The notes: generated from the sequence alone by a model not told the origin. A stretch of DNA of 64,000 bases from Aliikangiella sp. G2MR2-5 (GCF_015687155.1 NZ_JADPQF010000002.1:434001-498000); one strand, 5' to 3'; counted from the stretch's first letter, positions 1 through 10,298 are shown. Translations and numbers: made by a program.

Positions 1-112
1 TAAAATAGAAGTCGAAATCGCTCCTACCTTGCGCATGTAGCAATGATGGTAACGAATATGCAGTAGCGCAGCTAAGCGTTGCATATTGAAGAAACTGACG
101 ACGACTAATCAT
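1..112 (-). CDS. N-terminus of a Tat-exported protein (partial, runs off the window)
   Basis: The minus strand opens with ATG at 112 and stays open to the window edge. The first residues read MISRRQFLQYATLS, followed by a weakly hydrophobic stretch and a likely cleavage region near SLLHAQG. This matches the twin-arginine (Tat) signal pattern SRRxFLQ, so the product is probably exported folded, perhaps with a cofactor. Only 37 residues are visible and the mature protein cannot be identified. It lies on the same strand as the tldE/tldD pair, 119 bp downstream of it, so it could belong to the same transcription unit. Confidence 0.6.
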   Translation of the reverse strand, partial: MISRRQFLQYATLSCATAYSLPSLLHAQGRSDFDFYF

Positions 113-180
113 TTAAAACAGTATTTATGATGGTAACTTTATAATTTCTATTATTAAAAATTTATTCGAGTAACGCTATT

Positions 181-210
181 TGCGCTATCGTCTACTCTGA
201 CAATAGCGCA
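181..210. repeat. Intercistronic hairpin between tldE and the Tat protein gene
   Basis: TGCGCTAT (181-188) and ATAGCGCA (203-210) form an 8-bp inverted repeat with a 14-nt loop. There is no T-run on either side, so it is not a standard intrinsic terminator. It may attenuate transcription or stabilise the upstream mRNA. Confidence 0.35.
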
Positions 211-231
211 TTAGATATTGTTTTCTAACTG

Positions 232-1569
232 TTAAACAGCATCAGAAAGACTGGAAAAAGTGAAGTCTCTTACCTTCATTGGTGGAACCATATTACCATT
301 GATTCGCACCGGTTTTCCTAGCTCCTCGATATTATTTAGCATAACAATCGGGCTTTCATTGAAACGAAAATTCTTCACAGGATATTTGATTTTACCGTCT
401 TCAATATAAAACGTACCATCTCTAGTTAACCCAGTGTAAAGCTGTGTTTGAGGATCAACAGCACGAATATACCAAAGTCTTGTGACCAAAATCCCATGAC
501 GGGTTCCTTTGATCATTTCCTGTAGCGATTTGTCTCCTCCATCCATGATAAATTGACCGCTACCCGGTTTGTACTCGACCCCGGTTTTCTTCGCCCAATA
601 ACGAGAGTTCGGCATATTTTCAATTTTACCATCCTTAATCCAGTACATTTTTTCACGAGGATGTCCATCACCGCCAAAAGGTGCAAGTGGAACCTCAGGG
701 TGCTCAGGATCTGTATAAATATTCACTCGTTGATCAAACATCTTTTCACCGAGTCTATTCTTGGGTGGATTTTCCTCTCCCTCTTTGGGTTTATAGCTTA
801 GAAAACTTCTTCCTTCATCAGCTCCTCGCTGTCCCATACTCCCGACCATATTTTGAAGAAGCTGAACACTTGCTGCCGGCTCCAGAATGACAGTATATCG
901 GCCTGGTTCCATTTCTTTAGCATCAACAGAGCCGGTTGACTTATCAATTGCAATTCTGGAAGCTTTTGCAGTGTCCAGATGCTTGACGTCCGAGTAATCT
1001 CGAGTAACCCAGCCGGATCCTTTTCCATCTTCGGTGCGTATTGTTGCCGAAAAGCTCACATCCGTTGATACATTGTAGGCAAACAATCCTTTAGAGTTCA
1101 TGATTGCACTCATATTTTGATTATCATTGAGAAAGCCACTAGCAATCAGTTTATTTTTCTTAGAAGGAGAAATGCTATCATCAGCAGCTTTCGCTCTTAC
1201 TTCGGGCGTGATATTAGCCGTTGATGAAAAATTTGTTTTTGATTGCTTATATTTTTGAGGGCCTAAAATCGGCATATACTCCGGATTCTCAGGCGCCAAT
1301 TTTGCTAACTCTTCAGAACGACGTACCACTTTTTCCAGTGATGCATCATCAAATTCATTGATTGTTGCAACGCCACTCTTCTTGCCAAAAGAAGATTGTA
1401 CTACTAACGTTAAATCGTTCACTTCTCCTGCAGTCGTTACGGTGTTTCGTGCATAACGAATATTGCCACTTTTTTGTCCCGTTAGATTACATTCACATTC
1501 GTCTGCCCTGGAAAAAGCCAGGACCTTTTTTAAAATCGCTTTCGCTTCCTTTTCAGATAATATTGACAT
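232..1569 (-). CDS. TldE/PmbA-like peptidase subunit
   Basis: 445-aa protein of the TldD/PmbA (U62) family, the partner lacking the metalloprotease motif. In characterised bacteria TldD and TldE form a heterodimer that degrades unfolded peptides and trims peptide precursors such as microcin B17. No HExxxH motif is visible, as expected for TldE, and no signal peptide is evident. The start is supported by a strong GAGGTGA ribosome site 3-4 nt before the ATG. It follows the tldD-like gene by 40 bp on the same strand, so the two are very likely co-transcribed. Length matches the usual 440-450 aa of the family. Confidence 0.85.
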   Translation of the reverse strand: MSILSEKEAKAILKKVLAFSRADECECNLTGQKSGNIRYARNTVTTAGEVNDLTLVVQSSFGKKSGVATINEFDDASLEKVVRRSEELAKLAPENPEYMPILGPQKYKQSKTNFSSTANITPEVRAKAADDSISPSKKNKLIASGFLNDNQNMSAIMNSKGLFAYNVSTDVSFSATIRTEDGKGSGWVTRDYSDVKHLDTAKASRIAIDKSTGSVDAKEMEPGRYTVILEPAASVQLLQNMVGSMGQRGADEGRSFLSYKPKEGEENPPKNRLGEKMFDQRVNIYTDPEHPEVPLAPFGGDGHPREKMYWIKDGKIENMPNSRYWAKKTGVEYKPGSGQFIMDGGDKSLQEMIKGTRHGILVTRLWYIRAVDPQTQLYTGLTRDGTFYIEDGKIKYPVKNFRFNESPIVMLNNIEELGKPVRINGNMVPPMKVRDFTFSSLSDAV

Positions 1570-1609
1570 GATTCACCTCATTAAATTCTGTTTATTCTTT
1601 GCGCGACCA

Positions 1610-3241
1610 CTAAACTTTACGTTTGGTATTGAGAACGTTGATATTGTTAAATCTCGTTGTGGGGCAACCATGAGAAACCGCACTTACTTGAACAGGTTGT
1701 CCTTTACCATCGAAAAATGAACCGCCTACACGATAGTCAGACTTACCTGCCAGTTGCGTACAAGAATTCCAGAATTCCTGAGTATTGGATTGATATGCGA
1801 CATCTTCAATTTGATCAACGATTTTTCCATTTTTGATTTCATAGAAAAGCTGTCCTCCAAACTGGAAGTTATACCTTTGTTGATCAATTGAGAAAGAACC
1901 TCGACCGACAATATAGATGCCATCTTCTACATCTTTAATAACATCATTTGCAGATAAATCTTCTTTAGCATTTGGCATTAAAGACACGTTAGGCATGCGC
2001 TGGAACTGTACGTCACGCCAGCTTTGTGAATAGCAGCAACCATGTGATTCTTTTTGATCGATCATATGGACCTGATCACGCGTTGCCTGATAATTAACCA
2101 AAACGCCATCTTTAACCAGATCCCAACGCTTTGTCTTAACCCCTTCATCATCATAGCCAACGCAACCAAGCGAATGTTCCTGAGTTTTATCAGCCACAAG
2201 ATTAACAATTTCAGAACCATACTGAAATTTCTTAGAACGCCATTTGTCCAAAGTTGCAAAACTGGTACCAGCGAAATTGGCTTCATAGCCTAGTACACGA
2301 TCAAGCTCGAGAGGGTGGCCTACCGATTCGTGGATCGTTAACATCAGATGAGCCGGATCCAATACCAAATCATATTTACCAGGCTTTACCGACTTGGCTT
2401 TTAATTTTTTCTGTAGCTGTTCACCCGCATTACGAGCATCCTCAATCATGTCGTAAGAATTCTTATAGCCAATATTTGCACCCTGAACATGAATTTTATC
2501 TTCCTTGCGACCATCAAGATATTCAAAGCCCATTCCAACGGGATCACCTAAGCCATTGCGTTGTTTAAATCCAGATGGACCAACTGCGCTCGCAAAAAAT
2601 GGAGACCAAAGACGGTGAACATCTTGATCTATATAGGATCCATCCGTTGATGCAAAATATTTTTGCTCATTGACCAAAAAAAGCACTGAAGTTATATAAT
2701 TTGCTCCACTGGATAAGGCTGCATTATTAACTTCCAGCAACATATCCGCTTTTTCTTTTACCGGAATTTCAAAAGCATTCTTTTTAATTGGAGTCTTCCA
2801 GGAGACTTCTCCGACTCCTTTGACAGGTGCTAGCTTTACCGGTTCTGATTGAAACTTGGAATTAGCTTTGGCGATAGCGACTGCCTGTTTCGCAGTCTTA
2901 GCAATACTATCAGGAGTCATATCTGAGGTTGCTGCAAATCCCCAGGTTCCATTTGCAATAACGCGTATTCCGATCCCTGCAGACTCGGTATTAACCACAT
3001 TGTTAACAACCTTTTCTCTAGTTGTGATAAATTGATTCAGATAACGGCCAATTCTTGCATCGGCATAACTTGCGCCTGCTGATCTGGCAGCATTCAGGGC
3101 AATATCAGCTAACTGCTTTTTTAGCCCGACGTCCATTGGTTTATCAAGCAACTCAGCCGCCGTCACAATATTGCCTGTCATGGGTAGTACAAGCGCCCCC
3201 ATTCCAGTTCCAGTTATTTTGATAAAATCCCGTCTTTCCAT
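1610..3241 (-). CDS. TldD-like metallopeptidase with Tat signal
   Basis: 543-aa TldD-family protein. The zinc-binding motif HESVGH of TldD peptidases is present near the middle (around residue 300). Unlike cytosolic E. coli TldD, it begins MERRDFIKITGTGMGALVLP, a twin-arginine signal, giving about 60 extra residues relative to the usual length. A GAGGTGA ribosome site precedes the ATG. It is followed by the tldE-like gene. If the Tat signal is functional the peptidase works in the periplasm, and the signal-less TldE partner would have to travel with it or stay behind. Family assignment is firm; exported location is inferred from the signal. Confidence 0.87.
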   Translation of the reverse strand: MERRDFIKITGTGMGALVLPMTGNIVTAAELLDKPMDVGLKKQLADIALNAARSAGASYADARIGRYLNQFITTREKVVNNVVNTESAGIGIRVIANGTWGFAATSDMTPDSIAKTAKQAVAIAKANSKFQSEPVKLAPVKGVGEVSWKTPIKKNAFEIPVKEKADMLLEVNNAALSSGANYITSVLFLVNEQKYFASTDGSYIDQDVHRLWSPFFASAVGPSGFKQRNGLGDPVGMGFEYLDGRKEDKIHVQGANIGYKNSYDMIEDARNAGEQLQKKLKAKSVKPGKYDLVLDPAHLMLTIHESVGHPLELDRVLGYEANFAGTSFATLDKWRSKKFQYGSEIVNLVADKTQEHSLGCVGYDDEGVKTKRWDLVKDGVLVNYQATRDQVHMIDQKESHGCCYSQSWRDVQFQRMPNVSLMPNAKEDLSANDVIKDVEDGIYIVGRGSFSIDQQRYNFQFGGQLFYEIKNGKIVDQIEDVAYQSNTQEFWNSCTQLAGKSDYRVGGSFFDGKGQPVQVSAVSHGCPTTRFNNINVLNTKRKV

Positions 3242-3432
3242 TAGTCACCTCTATTTTTAATTTTCATTTGACCCCTAGCAGCCGCCAAAACGCACCTTAG
3301 AGAAAAGCGCATAGGTCTAAAAGCCATGCATGAAGGACCTGATAAAGCTACCTATAGTCTACTTTTCACTCAATTAAGGCAAAGGAGAAAATGTAAAAAA
3401 GCGTAACAACTGGAGTAGGAAGCGCTATGGAG

Positions 3433-4707
3433 TCATGGAGAGGTAACATCAATACAGTTTTTGCCCTTATCTTTAGCGCTGGTCAGGGCGGCTTCTGCGT
3501 CTGCAAGCATATTTTCAAATGAGTCATGTTTTTTCATTAATGCAGCCAGACCAATACTGACTGAAAACTCGATTTTCTCCTCTTCTTTGTAAAGCGCATT
3601 TTCACTAATTGCATCTTTTATGGCGTAGGCAATATCCAGCCCCCCAGTTATGTCGCTATGAGGTAATAAAATGGCAAATTCTGCTCCATTATATCTTGCT
3701 AAAAAGTCTTCATCCTTTAGCTGTCTTTCACATATCCTCGCTAGCTGGAAAAGTAGATTGTCACCAATGGAATGACCATAGTTTTCATTAATTTTCTTAA
3801 ACCAGTCACAATCAATCAACAAAAGCGTAAGTGAATGGTTGTATTTCTTTGCGCGAGCAAATTCCATATTTCCTCGTTCAAACAATGCTACACGATTTGC
3901 AATCTGAGTAAGATGATCGGTATTAGCAATTTGCTTCAACACAGCTGTTCGCTCTTCAACGATTTGCTGCAGAACATCTCGAGTCACCGTCGTTTTTTCC
4001 AGTTGCGAACTCATTTGATTGAATTGTGCAATAAACCTGGATAATTCTTCAAATCCGTGAATTGAGGGAAGTTGCTTAAACTGTCGCTTATTGATGCTAT
4101 CGATTCCCTGCTTCAAATTATATACCGCTTCACTCACAAGAAAACCTATGCGGTGAGCACCTACAAAAAGAATCAGTACTCCGCAAAGTAGTGTTATCAA
4201 AATAATCAGGATCTGGCGTTTCTCAATTTTTTTAATATCATTTCGAGCCAACGCGGCTAGGTGTTGGGAATCGGTAACTATCATATCAACCTGTACTAAC
4301 AACCTTTTGGTGAGCAAATTCTCGATTTTTCCACCTATCGTCTTAGAAGCAATTCCCATCAATTTCCGGTACAAAATATCAAGACTTTTATTTTGTGTAA
4401 TTAAGCTATTTTGCAACGTCTGTTGTGCGGGAGTTAGCTCAGGAGGCTGATTTAATATTTTTGTTAGCGAAACTAAATTTGTCTCCCATTTCATAGCACC
4501 CTCTAAATGGGCAACATCTTCTTTTAAAATAGTTCGCTGTAACGAAAAACTCATGTTTTGCACTTTTAGTGCATAGTCTTGCCGCTCCAGTGCTTTTTCA
4601 ATTTTCAACCATGAGTAAACTAGAGTTAAAACGACTAAGATAACAACAACAAGATTGCCGTATGCAAACAGTCCTAGCCTCTTTTTTAGTGTCCAATCAA
4701 TCAGCAT
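3433..4707 (-). CDS. Membrane GGDEF-domain protein with degenerate active site
   Basis: 424-aa protein. A transmembrane helix lies near residues 10-32, a second near 165-185, then a HAMP-like linker/coiled coil and a C-terminal GGDEF domain beginning near 265. The layout is that of a membrane sensor diguanylate cyclase with a periplasmic 4-helix-type input domain. The signature loop reads RYNGAEF instead of RYGGDEF/GGEEF, so the first Gly and the catalytic acidic residue are both changed, and the inhibitory RxxD site is KDED. It may therefore be a non-catalytic GTP- or partner-binding protein rather than a c-di-GMP synthase. It starts 21 bp after a periplasmic solute-binding protein gene, which suggests that protein is its input. 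Confidence 0.8.
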   Translation of the reverse strand: MLIDWTLKKRLGLFAYGNLVVVILVVLTLVYSWLKIEKALERQDYALKVQNMSFSLQRTILKEDVAHLEGAMKWETNLVSLTKILNQPPELTPAQQTLQNSLITQNKSLDILYRKLMGIASKTIGGKIENLLTKRLLVQVDMIVTDSQHLAALARNDIKKIEKRQILIILITLLCGVLILFVGAHRIGFLVSEAVYNLKQGIDSINKRQFKQLPSIHGFEELSRFIAQFNQMSSQLEKTTVTRDVLQQIVEERTAVLKQIANTDHLTQIANRVALFERGNMEFARAKKYNHSLTLLLIDCDWFKKINENYGHSIGDNLLFQLARICERQLKDEDFLARYNGAEFAILLPHSDITGGLDIAYAIKDAISENALYKEEEKIEFSVSIGLAALMKKHDSFENMLADAEAALTSAKDKGKNCIDVTSP

Positions 4708-4728
4708 ATACTTTATAGTTATATTTCG

Positions 4729-5733
4729 TTAATTTAGAGTAACAGCATAAGGAACTACATCCATCAAATATTCCTGGTCAATAAGATGTTCAAAATCAGG
4801 CATGACTACCGACTTGACAATCCCCTGACTGATAGCCCATTCAATTTGAGATTCCATATTCAATACTAAAGATCGGCTTAAAGACAGTTTAAATATGTAG
4901 TCCTGCCAAACCCAGTTGACAAAATTTGAATCTAACCGAAGCCGCTTAATTAATATTTGACGAGATTCTTCAGGGTGTTTTGCAATAAACTCCTGAGCTT
5001 TTTTCAGCCCCATAAGAATACATCTGGCCGCTTGTGGTTTCGCAGCAAGATTAAGCTTTTTTGCGACCAGATTGAAAGTTAGAGTATAAAGGTTCTTACT
5101 CGGTAAAATCTCAGCATCTCCATCAGACAGGCGAAGGGTTTCATAGGCATAAGGTTCCCACGGAACAACGACATCAACTTCTCCTTGCTGTAGAGATTTG
5201 GCGAGTGCCTCTGGTGCTTTGTCAATAACTTCTACATTTTTAAGATCGACTCCTGAAAGAGCAAGATAGATAGAAAGGAAGTACTCCCCGGCGGCACCTT
5301 TAGTAACAGCGATTTTTTTACCAACCAGGTCCTGAGGAACAATAATGCCGGATTTTTTTGATATGACAAATTTGACGTCATTATCAGATTGCACAAAAGT
5401 CGCAATATTGGCAAAGTCATTTCTTTTAAGGCTTTGGAAAGCAATTACAGATTCAGAACTGGTTGCAAAATCAGCCTCTCCTCGAATCATTTTTTCAAAG
5501 CTCGCTTTACCACCAAATACCTCCGTTAACTGTACATCAATACATCTTGGGTCAAATAGGCCTTTATCCTTGGCGATATAGATTGGTGCCGAAAGCGGGG
5601 TACGTGAAACTGCAATCCGAATATCTTCAGTTTTGGAATAAAAAATTGCCTGCCAATTTCCTAGTAGAAATAACACTCCTAGCAGAAGTGTGAGGATAAT
5701 AAATGCAAGTAATGAGTGCTGATTGAATTTCAA
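4729..5733 (-). CDS. Periplasmic solute-binding protein, NMT1/SsuA-like
   Basis: 334-aa protein with an uncleaved-looking N-terminal hydrophobic helix (residues ~8-28), then an ABC-type solute-binding fold of the NMT1/SsuA/ThiY group (motifs such as RIAVSRTPLSAPIYIAKDKG, then GKKIAVTKG). Such proteins bind taurine, sulfonates, pyrimidine precursors or bicarbonate. There is no permease or ATPase gene next to it; instead the next gene is a membrane GGDEF protein 21 bp away. This suggests a sensory role, with ligand-bound protein signalling through the membrane. The ligand cannot be inferred. Confidence 0.75.
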   Translation of the reverse strand: MKFNQHSLLAFIILTLLLGVLFLLGNWQAIFYSKTEDIRIAVSRTPLSAPIYIAKDKGLFDPRCIDVQLTEVFGGKASFEKMIRGEADFATSSESVIAFQSLKRNDFANIATFVQSDNDVKFVISKKSGIIVPQDLVGKKIAVTKGAAGEYFLSIYLALSGVDLKNVEVIDKAPEALAKSLQQGEVDVVVPWEPYAYETLRLSDGDAEILPSKNLYTLTFNLVAKKLNLAAKPQAARCILMGLKKAQEFIAKHPEESRQILIKRLRLDSNFVNWVWQDYIFKLSLSRSLVLNMESQIEWAISQGIVKSVVMPDFEHLIDQEYLMDVVPYAVTLN

Positions 5734-5847
5734 AAGACTTCCCTTTTATCTAACACTCAAAGTATAGAAAAGAAAAGAATTCTCTGCCTTGAATCACTAA
5801 TACCTTTTAAATAAGTTATCGCACATTTGATATGTTTTTTCAGAATT

Positions 5848-5876
5848 ATAAAAAAGGAGCCCTAAGGCTCCTTTCC
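5848..5876 (-). terminator. Intrinsic terminator after purD
   Basis: On the minus strand AAGGAGCC-TTAG-GGCTCCTT is followed by a T-run (A-run at 5850-5855 on the plus strand). It lies about 45 bp beyond the purD stop codon, closing the purH-purD transcription unit. Confidence 0.8.
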
Positions 5877-5917
5877 AAGCGTTGTTTTCAGCATAAGCTG
5901 AAGAATATTGTATCGCG

Positions 5918-7198
5918 CTATCGCTCGCGAGCAATGGCTCTGTGGCCAATATCATCGCGATAGTAGACCTTATCCCACGAAATGGTTTTCACTCTTTCAT
6001 AGGCTAAAGCCTGCGCTTTGGTAACATTCTCACCTAAAGCAACAACACAAAGAACACGACCTCCGGCCGTCACCACATTGCCGTCTTCTTCTTTGGTACC
6101 TGCGTGAAAAACTTTAGTGTCAGCAATTTCTGTATCGAGACCAGAAATAATATCGCCTTTAGGATAACTGTCAGGATAACCGCCGGCAGCCATCACCACG
6201 CCAACCGCTGGACGAGGATCCCAGTTGACACTGGCAGTATTCAGTTTACCGTCGAGTGCGGTTAAACACAGCTCAACCAGATCCGATTGTAGACGAGACA
6301 TAATAGGCTGGGTTTCCGGATCACCGAATCGGCAATTATACTCTAGTACTTTAGGGATTCCTTCCGGTGAAACCATAATTCCAGCATAGAGGAAACCTGT
6401 GTAAGGGTGACCTTCTTTCGCCATACCTTCAACAGTAGGAACAATAACTTGCTCCATGATGGCATCATGCATTTGTTGAGTAACAACCGGAGCTGGTGAG
6501 TAGGCGCCCATACCACCGGTATTGGGTCCCTTATCACCATTATCTCGCGCTTTGTGATCCTGTGATGTCGCCAAAGGCAAAATATTCTTACCATCAACCA
6601 TGACAATAAAGCTAGCTTCTTCACCGACCAGGAACTCTTCAACAACAACGCGGTGACCAGCATCACCAAACTTGTTGCCATCAAGCATATCATCAATCGC
6701 AGCGAAAGCTTCTTCTTGAGTTTGTGCAATAATAACGCCCTTGCCTGCCGCCAGGCCATCAGCTTTGATAACAATCGGCGTGCCCACCTTTTCGACATAG
6801 GCTTTTGCTTGAGCAATATCGGTAAAGTTGCCGTAAGCAGCGGTAGGGATATTGTGCCTGGCCAGAAAATCTTTGGTAAAAGCTTTTGAGCCTTCTAACT
6901 GCGCCGCTCCCTGAGTTGGTCCGAAACACTTCAAACCGGCTTCATTAAATTTGTCGACAACGCCCAGACAGAGTGGAGCTTCAGGGCCAACAATAGTCAA
7001 TTCGACGCCATTTTCTTTAGCAAAAGACAATAAACCATCAACGTCTTCGGCACCAACAGCAACATTTTCTAATTTGCTTTCAAGCGCTGTGCCTGCATTA
7101 CCGGGCGCAACAAAGACTTTTTCAACTTGCTCAGATTGAGCTGCTTTCCAGGCCAGTGCGTGTTCACGACCGCCACCACCAATAACCAGAACTTTCAT
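5918..7198 (-). CDS. purD: Phosphoribosylamine-glycine ligase (GARS)
   Basis: 426 aa, the standard length. Ligates glycine to 5-phosphoribosylamine with ATP, step 2 of de novo purine synthesis. Begins with the N-domain motif VLVIGGGGREHALAWK, has the ATP-grasp segment around KADGLAAGKGV and the family motif NCRFGDPETQ. It lies 124 bp downstream of purH on the same strand and is followed by an intrinsic terminator. Confidence 0.97.
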   Translation of the reverse strand: MKVLVIGGGGREHALAWKAAQSEQVEKVFVAPGNAGTALESKLENVAVGAEDVDGLLSFAKENGVELTIVGPEAPLCLGVVDKFNEAGLKCFGPTQGAAQLEGSKAFTKDFLARHNIPTAAYGNFTDIAQAKAYVEKVGTPIVIKADGLAAGKGVIIAQTQEEAFAAIDDMLDGNKFGDAGHRVVVEEFLVGEEASFIVMVDGKNILPLATSQDHKARDNGDKGPNTGGMGAYSPAPVVTQQMHDAIMEQVIVPTVEGMAKEGHPYTGFLYAGIMVSPEGIPKVLEYNCRFGDPETQPIMSRLQSDLVELCLTALDGKLNTASVNWDPRPAVGVVMAAGGYPDSYPKGDIISGLDTEIADTKVFHAGTKEEDGNVVTAGGRVLCVVALGENVTKAQALAYERVKTISWDKVYYRDDIGHRAIARER

Positions 7199-7251
7199 AG
7201 TTTTTCCGTTTTGATTTTAAATAATTGCTCTCACCAGTTTAGCTTTTCTGT

Positions 7252-7286
7252 CCCCTCTCCCCCTGAGAGAGGGTTAGGGAGAGGGC
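7252..7286. repeat. Intergenic GA-rich palindromic repeat
   Basis: The purH-purD gap holds an imperfect palindrome with arms CCCTCTCC and GGGAGAGGG around CCCTGAGAGAGGGTTA. Its form resembles the short interspersed palindromes found in many proteobacterial genomes. In the transcript it would fold between the two cistrons. Confidence 0.5.
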
Positions 7287-7322
7287 TATGATTTATTTCT
7301 TAGCACTTAGCGCTTAGTTTCT

Positions 7323-8894
7323 TTAGTGCTTAAAGTGACGCATTCCGGTAAAGACCATTGCCATACCATGCTCGTTAGCAGCATCAATGACTTCCTGATC
7401 ACGCATTGAGCCACCAGGCTGAATAATTGCGCTGATACCCGCTTCAGCTGCTGCATCAATACCATCACGGAACGGGAAGAAAGCGTCAGATGCCATAACC
7501 GAACCTTTGACTTCAAGACCTTCATCTGCGGCCTTAATACCGGCAATTTTAGCACTGTAAACACGACTCATTTGACCAGCACCAACACCGATGGTTTGCT
7601 CATTTTTAGCATAAACAATCGCATTAGATTTAACAGACTTGGCAACTTTCCAGCAGAAAAGTAAATCTTTTATTTGTTGCTCAGTCGGTTGAACTTCAGT
7701 AACAATTTTAAGATCATCCGCAGTGATGACACCCAAATCTCGATCCTGGACTAACAAACCGCCATTGACACGTTTGTAATCCCACGCGGCAGCAGGTGCG
7801 TCCCATTGGCCACACTCTAGAAGACGAACATTTTGTTTGGCTGCAACAACCGTTTTCGCACGCTCCGATACTTTGGGGGCGATAATGACTTCAACAAACT
7901 GGCGGTCAACGATCGCTTTCGCTGTTTCATGATCAAGTTCGCGGTTAAAAGCAATAATACCACCGAAAGCACTGGTAGGATCGGTTTGGAACGCTTTGTT
8001 ATAAGCCTCGAGAATATTGGCTTCAACTGCAACACCACATGGGTTGGCATGTTTAACGATAACACAGGCAGGTGCGTCAAATTGCTTTACACACTCCAGC
8101 GCTGCATCGGTATCGGCAACATTGTTGAATGAAAGCTCTTTACCCTGAATTTGTACAGCAGTCGCAACCGATGCTTCTTTCGGCTCGGCTTCTACATAGA
8201 AAGCCGCTGATTGGTGTGGGTTTTCACCGTAGCGCATCGTCTGAGCCTTTTTATATTGAATCGAGTAGCTCTGCGGGAAAGTTTCTGCTTGCTCGAGGTT
8301 TTCCAGGCGCGCTCCCAGATAGTTAGAAATAGCCGCATCATATTTTGCGGTGTGGGCAAATGTTTTCCATGCTAGTTGATAACGAAGCTTGTATTCAGTA
8401 CCGCCATTAGTTTCAACTTGCTCAAGCACTTTTTGATAATCTTCTGGCTCCACCACCACAACAACATCATTGTGGTTCTTGGCCGCTGCTCGTAACATAG
8501 TTGGTCCGCCGATATCGATATTTTCTATCGCATCAGCGAGCAAGCAATCATCTTTCGCTATTGTCGCTTCGAATGGATAAAGGTTAACGACCAGAAGATC
8601 GATCCCCTGAATACCGTGCTCCTCCATTACGGACTCATCTTGGCCACGACGAGCCAGAATACCGCCATGAATTTTGGGGTGAAGCGTTTTAATTCTGCCA
8701 TCCATCATTTCTGGAAAGCCGGTGTAGCTAGAAACTTCAGTCACCGGAACGTTATTATCCATCAACAACTTGGCGGTACCGCCGGTTGACAAAATTTCTA
8801 CATTTTTTGCTGCTAGCGCTTTAGCAAATTCTAAAACACCGGTTTTATCCGAAACACTTATAAGTGCACGTTTGATAGGTCGAATTGAGCTCAT
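7323..8894 (-). CDS. purH: Bifunctional AICAR transformylase/IMP cyclohydrolase
   Basis: 523 aa, typical length. Catalyses the last two steps of IMP synthesis. The N-terminal MGS-like IMP cyclohydrolase domain starts [16 protein letters not shown], with the STGGTAKLL phosphate loop; the C-terminal AICAR transformylase domain contains the KHANPCGVA motif and ends GMRHFKH. It sits between fis and purD on the same strand. Confidence 0.97.
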   Translation of the reverse strand: MSSIRPIKRALISVSDKTGVLEFAKALAAKNVEILSTGGTAKLLMDNNVPVTEVSSYTGFPEMMDGRIKTLHPKIHGGILARRGQDESVMEEHGIQGIDLLVVNLYPFEATIAKDDCLLADAIENIDIGGPTMLRAAAKNHNDVVVVVEPEDYQKVLEQVETNGGTEYKLRYQLAWKTFAHTAKYDAAISNYLGARLENLEQAETFPQSYSIQYKKAQTMRYGENPHQSAAFYVEAEPKEASVATAVQIQGKELSFNNVADTDAALECVKQFDAPACVIVKHANPCGVAVEANILEAYNKAFQTDPTSAFGGIIAFNRELDHETAKAIVDRQFVEVIIAPKVSERAKTVVAAKQNVRLLECGQWDAPAAAWDYKRVNGGLLVQDRDLGVITADDLKIVTEVQPTEQQIKDLLFCWKVAKSVKSNAIVYAKNEQTIGVGAGQMSRVYSAKIAGIKAADEGLEVKGSVMASDAFFPFRDGIDAAAEAGISAIIQPGGSMRDQEVIDAANEHGMAMVFTGMRHFKH

Positions 8895-8976
8895 GATTTT
8901 CTCTATCTGCTTTGAAAGGGGTCACTTAATTAATCAAAAATTTAAAAGCGGTTTGCTTTTTACAGGATTCTACAAA

Positions 8977-9000
8977 CAACAAAACGGGCAAACGCCCGCT
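8977..9000 (-). terminator. Intrinsic terminator after fis
   Basis: On the minus strand CGGGC-GTTT-GCCCG is followed by TTTTGTTGTTTG. It lies 20-40 bp past the fis stop codon and separates dusB-fis from purH. Confidence 0.7.
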
Positions 9001-9021
9001 TTGTATTCGATCCGTCAGGTC

Positions 9022-9315
9022 TTAGTTTAGACCATACATTTTCAATTTCTTTCTTAAAGTTCCTCGGTTTAAACCAAGAACTTGTGAAGCTTTTGTCTGG
9101 TTCCCTTGAGTATAAGCCATTACACATTCCATCAAAGGCGCTTCTACTTCGGCCAGAACCATATTATAAATATCGGTTGGTTTTTCATCTTCCAGTTGTG
9201 CAAAATAAGCTTTCATCGCTTGCTCTACACTTTCACGGAGAGTCGTTTGCTGACTGGTAATCTCAAACGAGCCTGTTTCTTTTTGTTCCATTATTTCCAT
9301 GCTATCTAAGTTCAT
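9022..9315 (-). CDS. fis: DNA-binding nucleoid protein Fis
   Basis: 97 aa, matching Fis (98 aa in E. coli). The C-terminal helix-turn-helix is clear in [20 protein letters not shown]. Fis is a dimeric nucleoid protein that activates rRNA/tRNA promoters and bends DNA. Its start overlaps the dusB stop by 4 bp, the conserved dusB-fis coupling. Confidence 0.96.
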   Translation of the reverse strand: MNLDSMEIMEQKETGSFEITSQQTTLRESVEQAMKAYFAQLEDEKPTDIYNMVLAEVEAPLMECVMAYTQGNQTKASQVLGLNRGTLRKKLKMYGLN

Positions 9316-10298
9316 GCCACTTGTGCCTTATCAAATTTCTTTTGTTTAAAATAAGCTGTCAACGCATCGAGCTGCGCCTCAGCAGACTGAATCTGATTAA
9401 ATTGCTGCTTGAATGATTGCGCGGATAAGTGTTCCGCCAAATACCAAGCCGTATGTTTTCTCGCTATTCTTACGCCCTGAAATTCCCCATAAAACTCATG
9501 TAGTGCTTTAATGTGATCCACCAGCACTTGCTCAACTTCTTCAATTGAAGGTTCCGGAGCTAGTTCGCCAGTTTCTAAATAATGATTAATTTCACGGAAT
9601 ATCCAGGGTCTCCCCTGTGCCGCTCGACCGATCATTAATCCATCTGCACCGGTATAATCCAACACAAATTTTGCTTTTTGCGGCGAATCAATATCACCAT
9701 TAGCAATCACCGGGATTGAAACCGACTGCTTAACCAGTGCAATTGTGTCGTACTCTGCAAATCCTTGATATTTACATGCTCGGGTCCTGCCATGTACAGC
9801 AAGGGACTGGATGCCCGCTGCTTCGGCCATTTGCGCAATATCTATTGCGTTTTTATTTTCTGGATCCCAGCCTGTTCTTATTTTCAGAGTTACAGGTACA
9901 TCAACCGCCTGGACTACGGCATTAAGAATTTGTTCAACCAGCACTGGATCTTTAAGTAACGCAGAACCAGCGGCTTTTTTACAAACCTTTTTTGCCGGAC
10001 ACCCCATATTGATATCAATGACTTGTGCGCCATTTTCGACATTGTATTGGGCTGCCTGTGCCAGCATATCAGCGTCGCCCCCTGCGATCTGGACTATACG
10101 TAAGCCAGGTTCGTCATCATGACGTAATCGCAATTGGCTTTTTCTTGACTGCCTCAAGCTAGGATCACTCGACACCATTTCTCCTACAACAACACCCGCC
10201 CCCATCGACTTACAAAGTCGACGAAAAGGCAAGTCTGTCACTCCAGCCATTGGAGCCAGAAACAGATTGTTATCTAAAGAGTAAGAACCAATCCTCAT
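9312..10298 (-). CDS. dusB: tRNA-dihydrouridine synthase B
   Basis: 328 aa. FMN enzyme that reduces uridine to dihydrouridine in the tRNA D-loop. Visible motifs include [15 protein letters not shown], the catalytic-cysteine region [13 protein letters not shown] and the FMN phosphate motif NGDI...[10 protein letters not shown]. It forms an operon with fis. The upstream 248 bp is AT-rich and probably carries the dusB-fis promoter, but no confident -35/-10 pair could be picked. Confidence 0.95.
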   Translation of the reverse strand: MRIGSYSLDNNLFLAPMAGVTDLPFRRLCKSMGAGVVVGEMVSSDPSLRQSRKSQLRLRHDDEPGLRIVQIAGGDADMLAQAAQYNVENGAQVIDINMGCPAKKVCKKAAGSALLKDPVLVEQILNAVVQAVDVPVTLKIRTGWDPENKNAIDIAQMAEAAGIQSLAVHGRTRACKYQGFAEYDTIALVKQSVSIPVIANGDIDSPQKAKFVLDYTGADGLMIGRAAQGRPWIFREINHYLETGELAPEPSIEEVEQVLVDHIKALHEFYGEFQGVRIARKHTAWYLAEHLSAQSFKQQFNQIQSAEAQLDALTAYFKQKKFDKAQVA

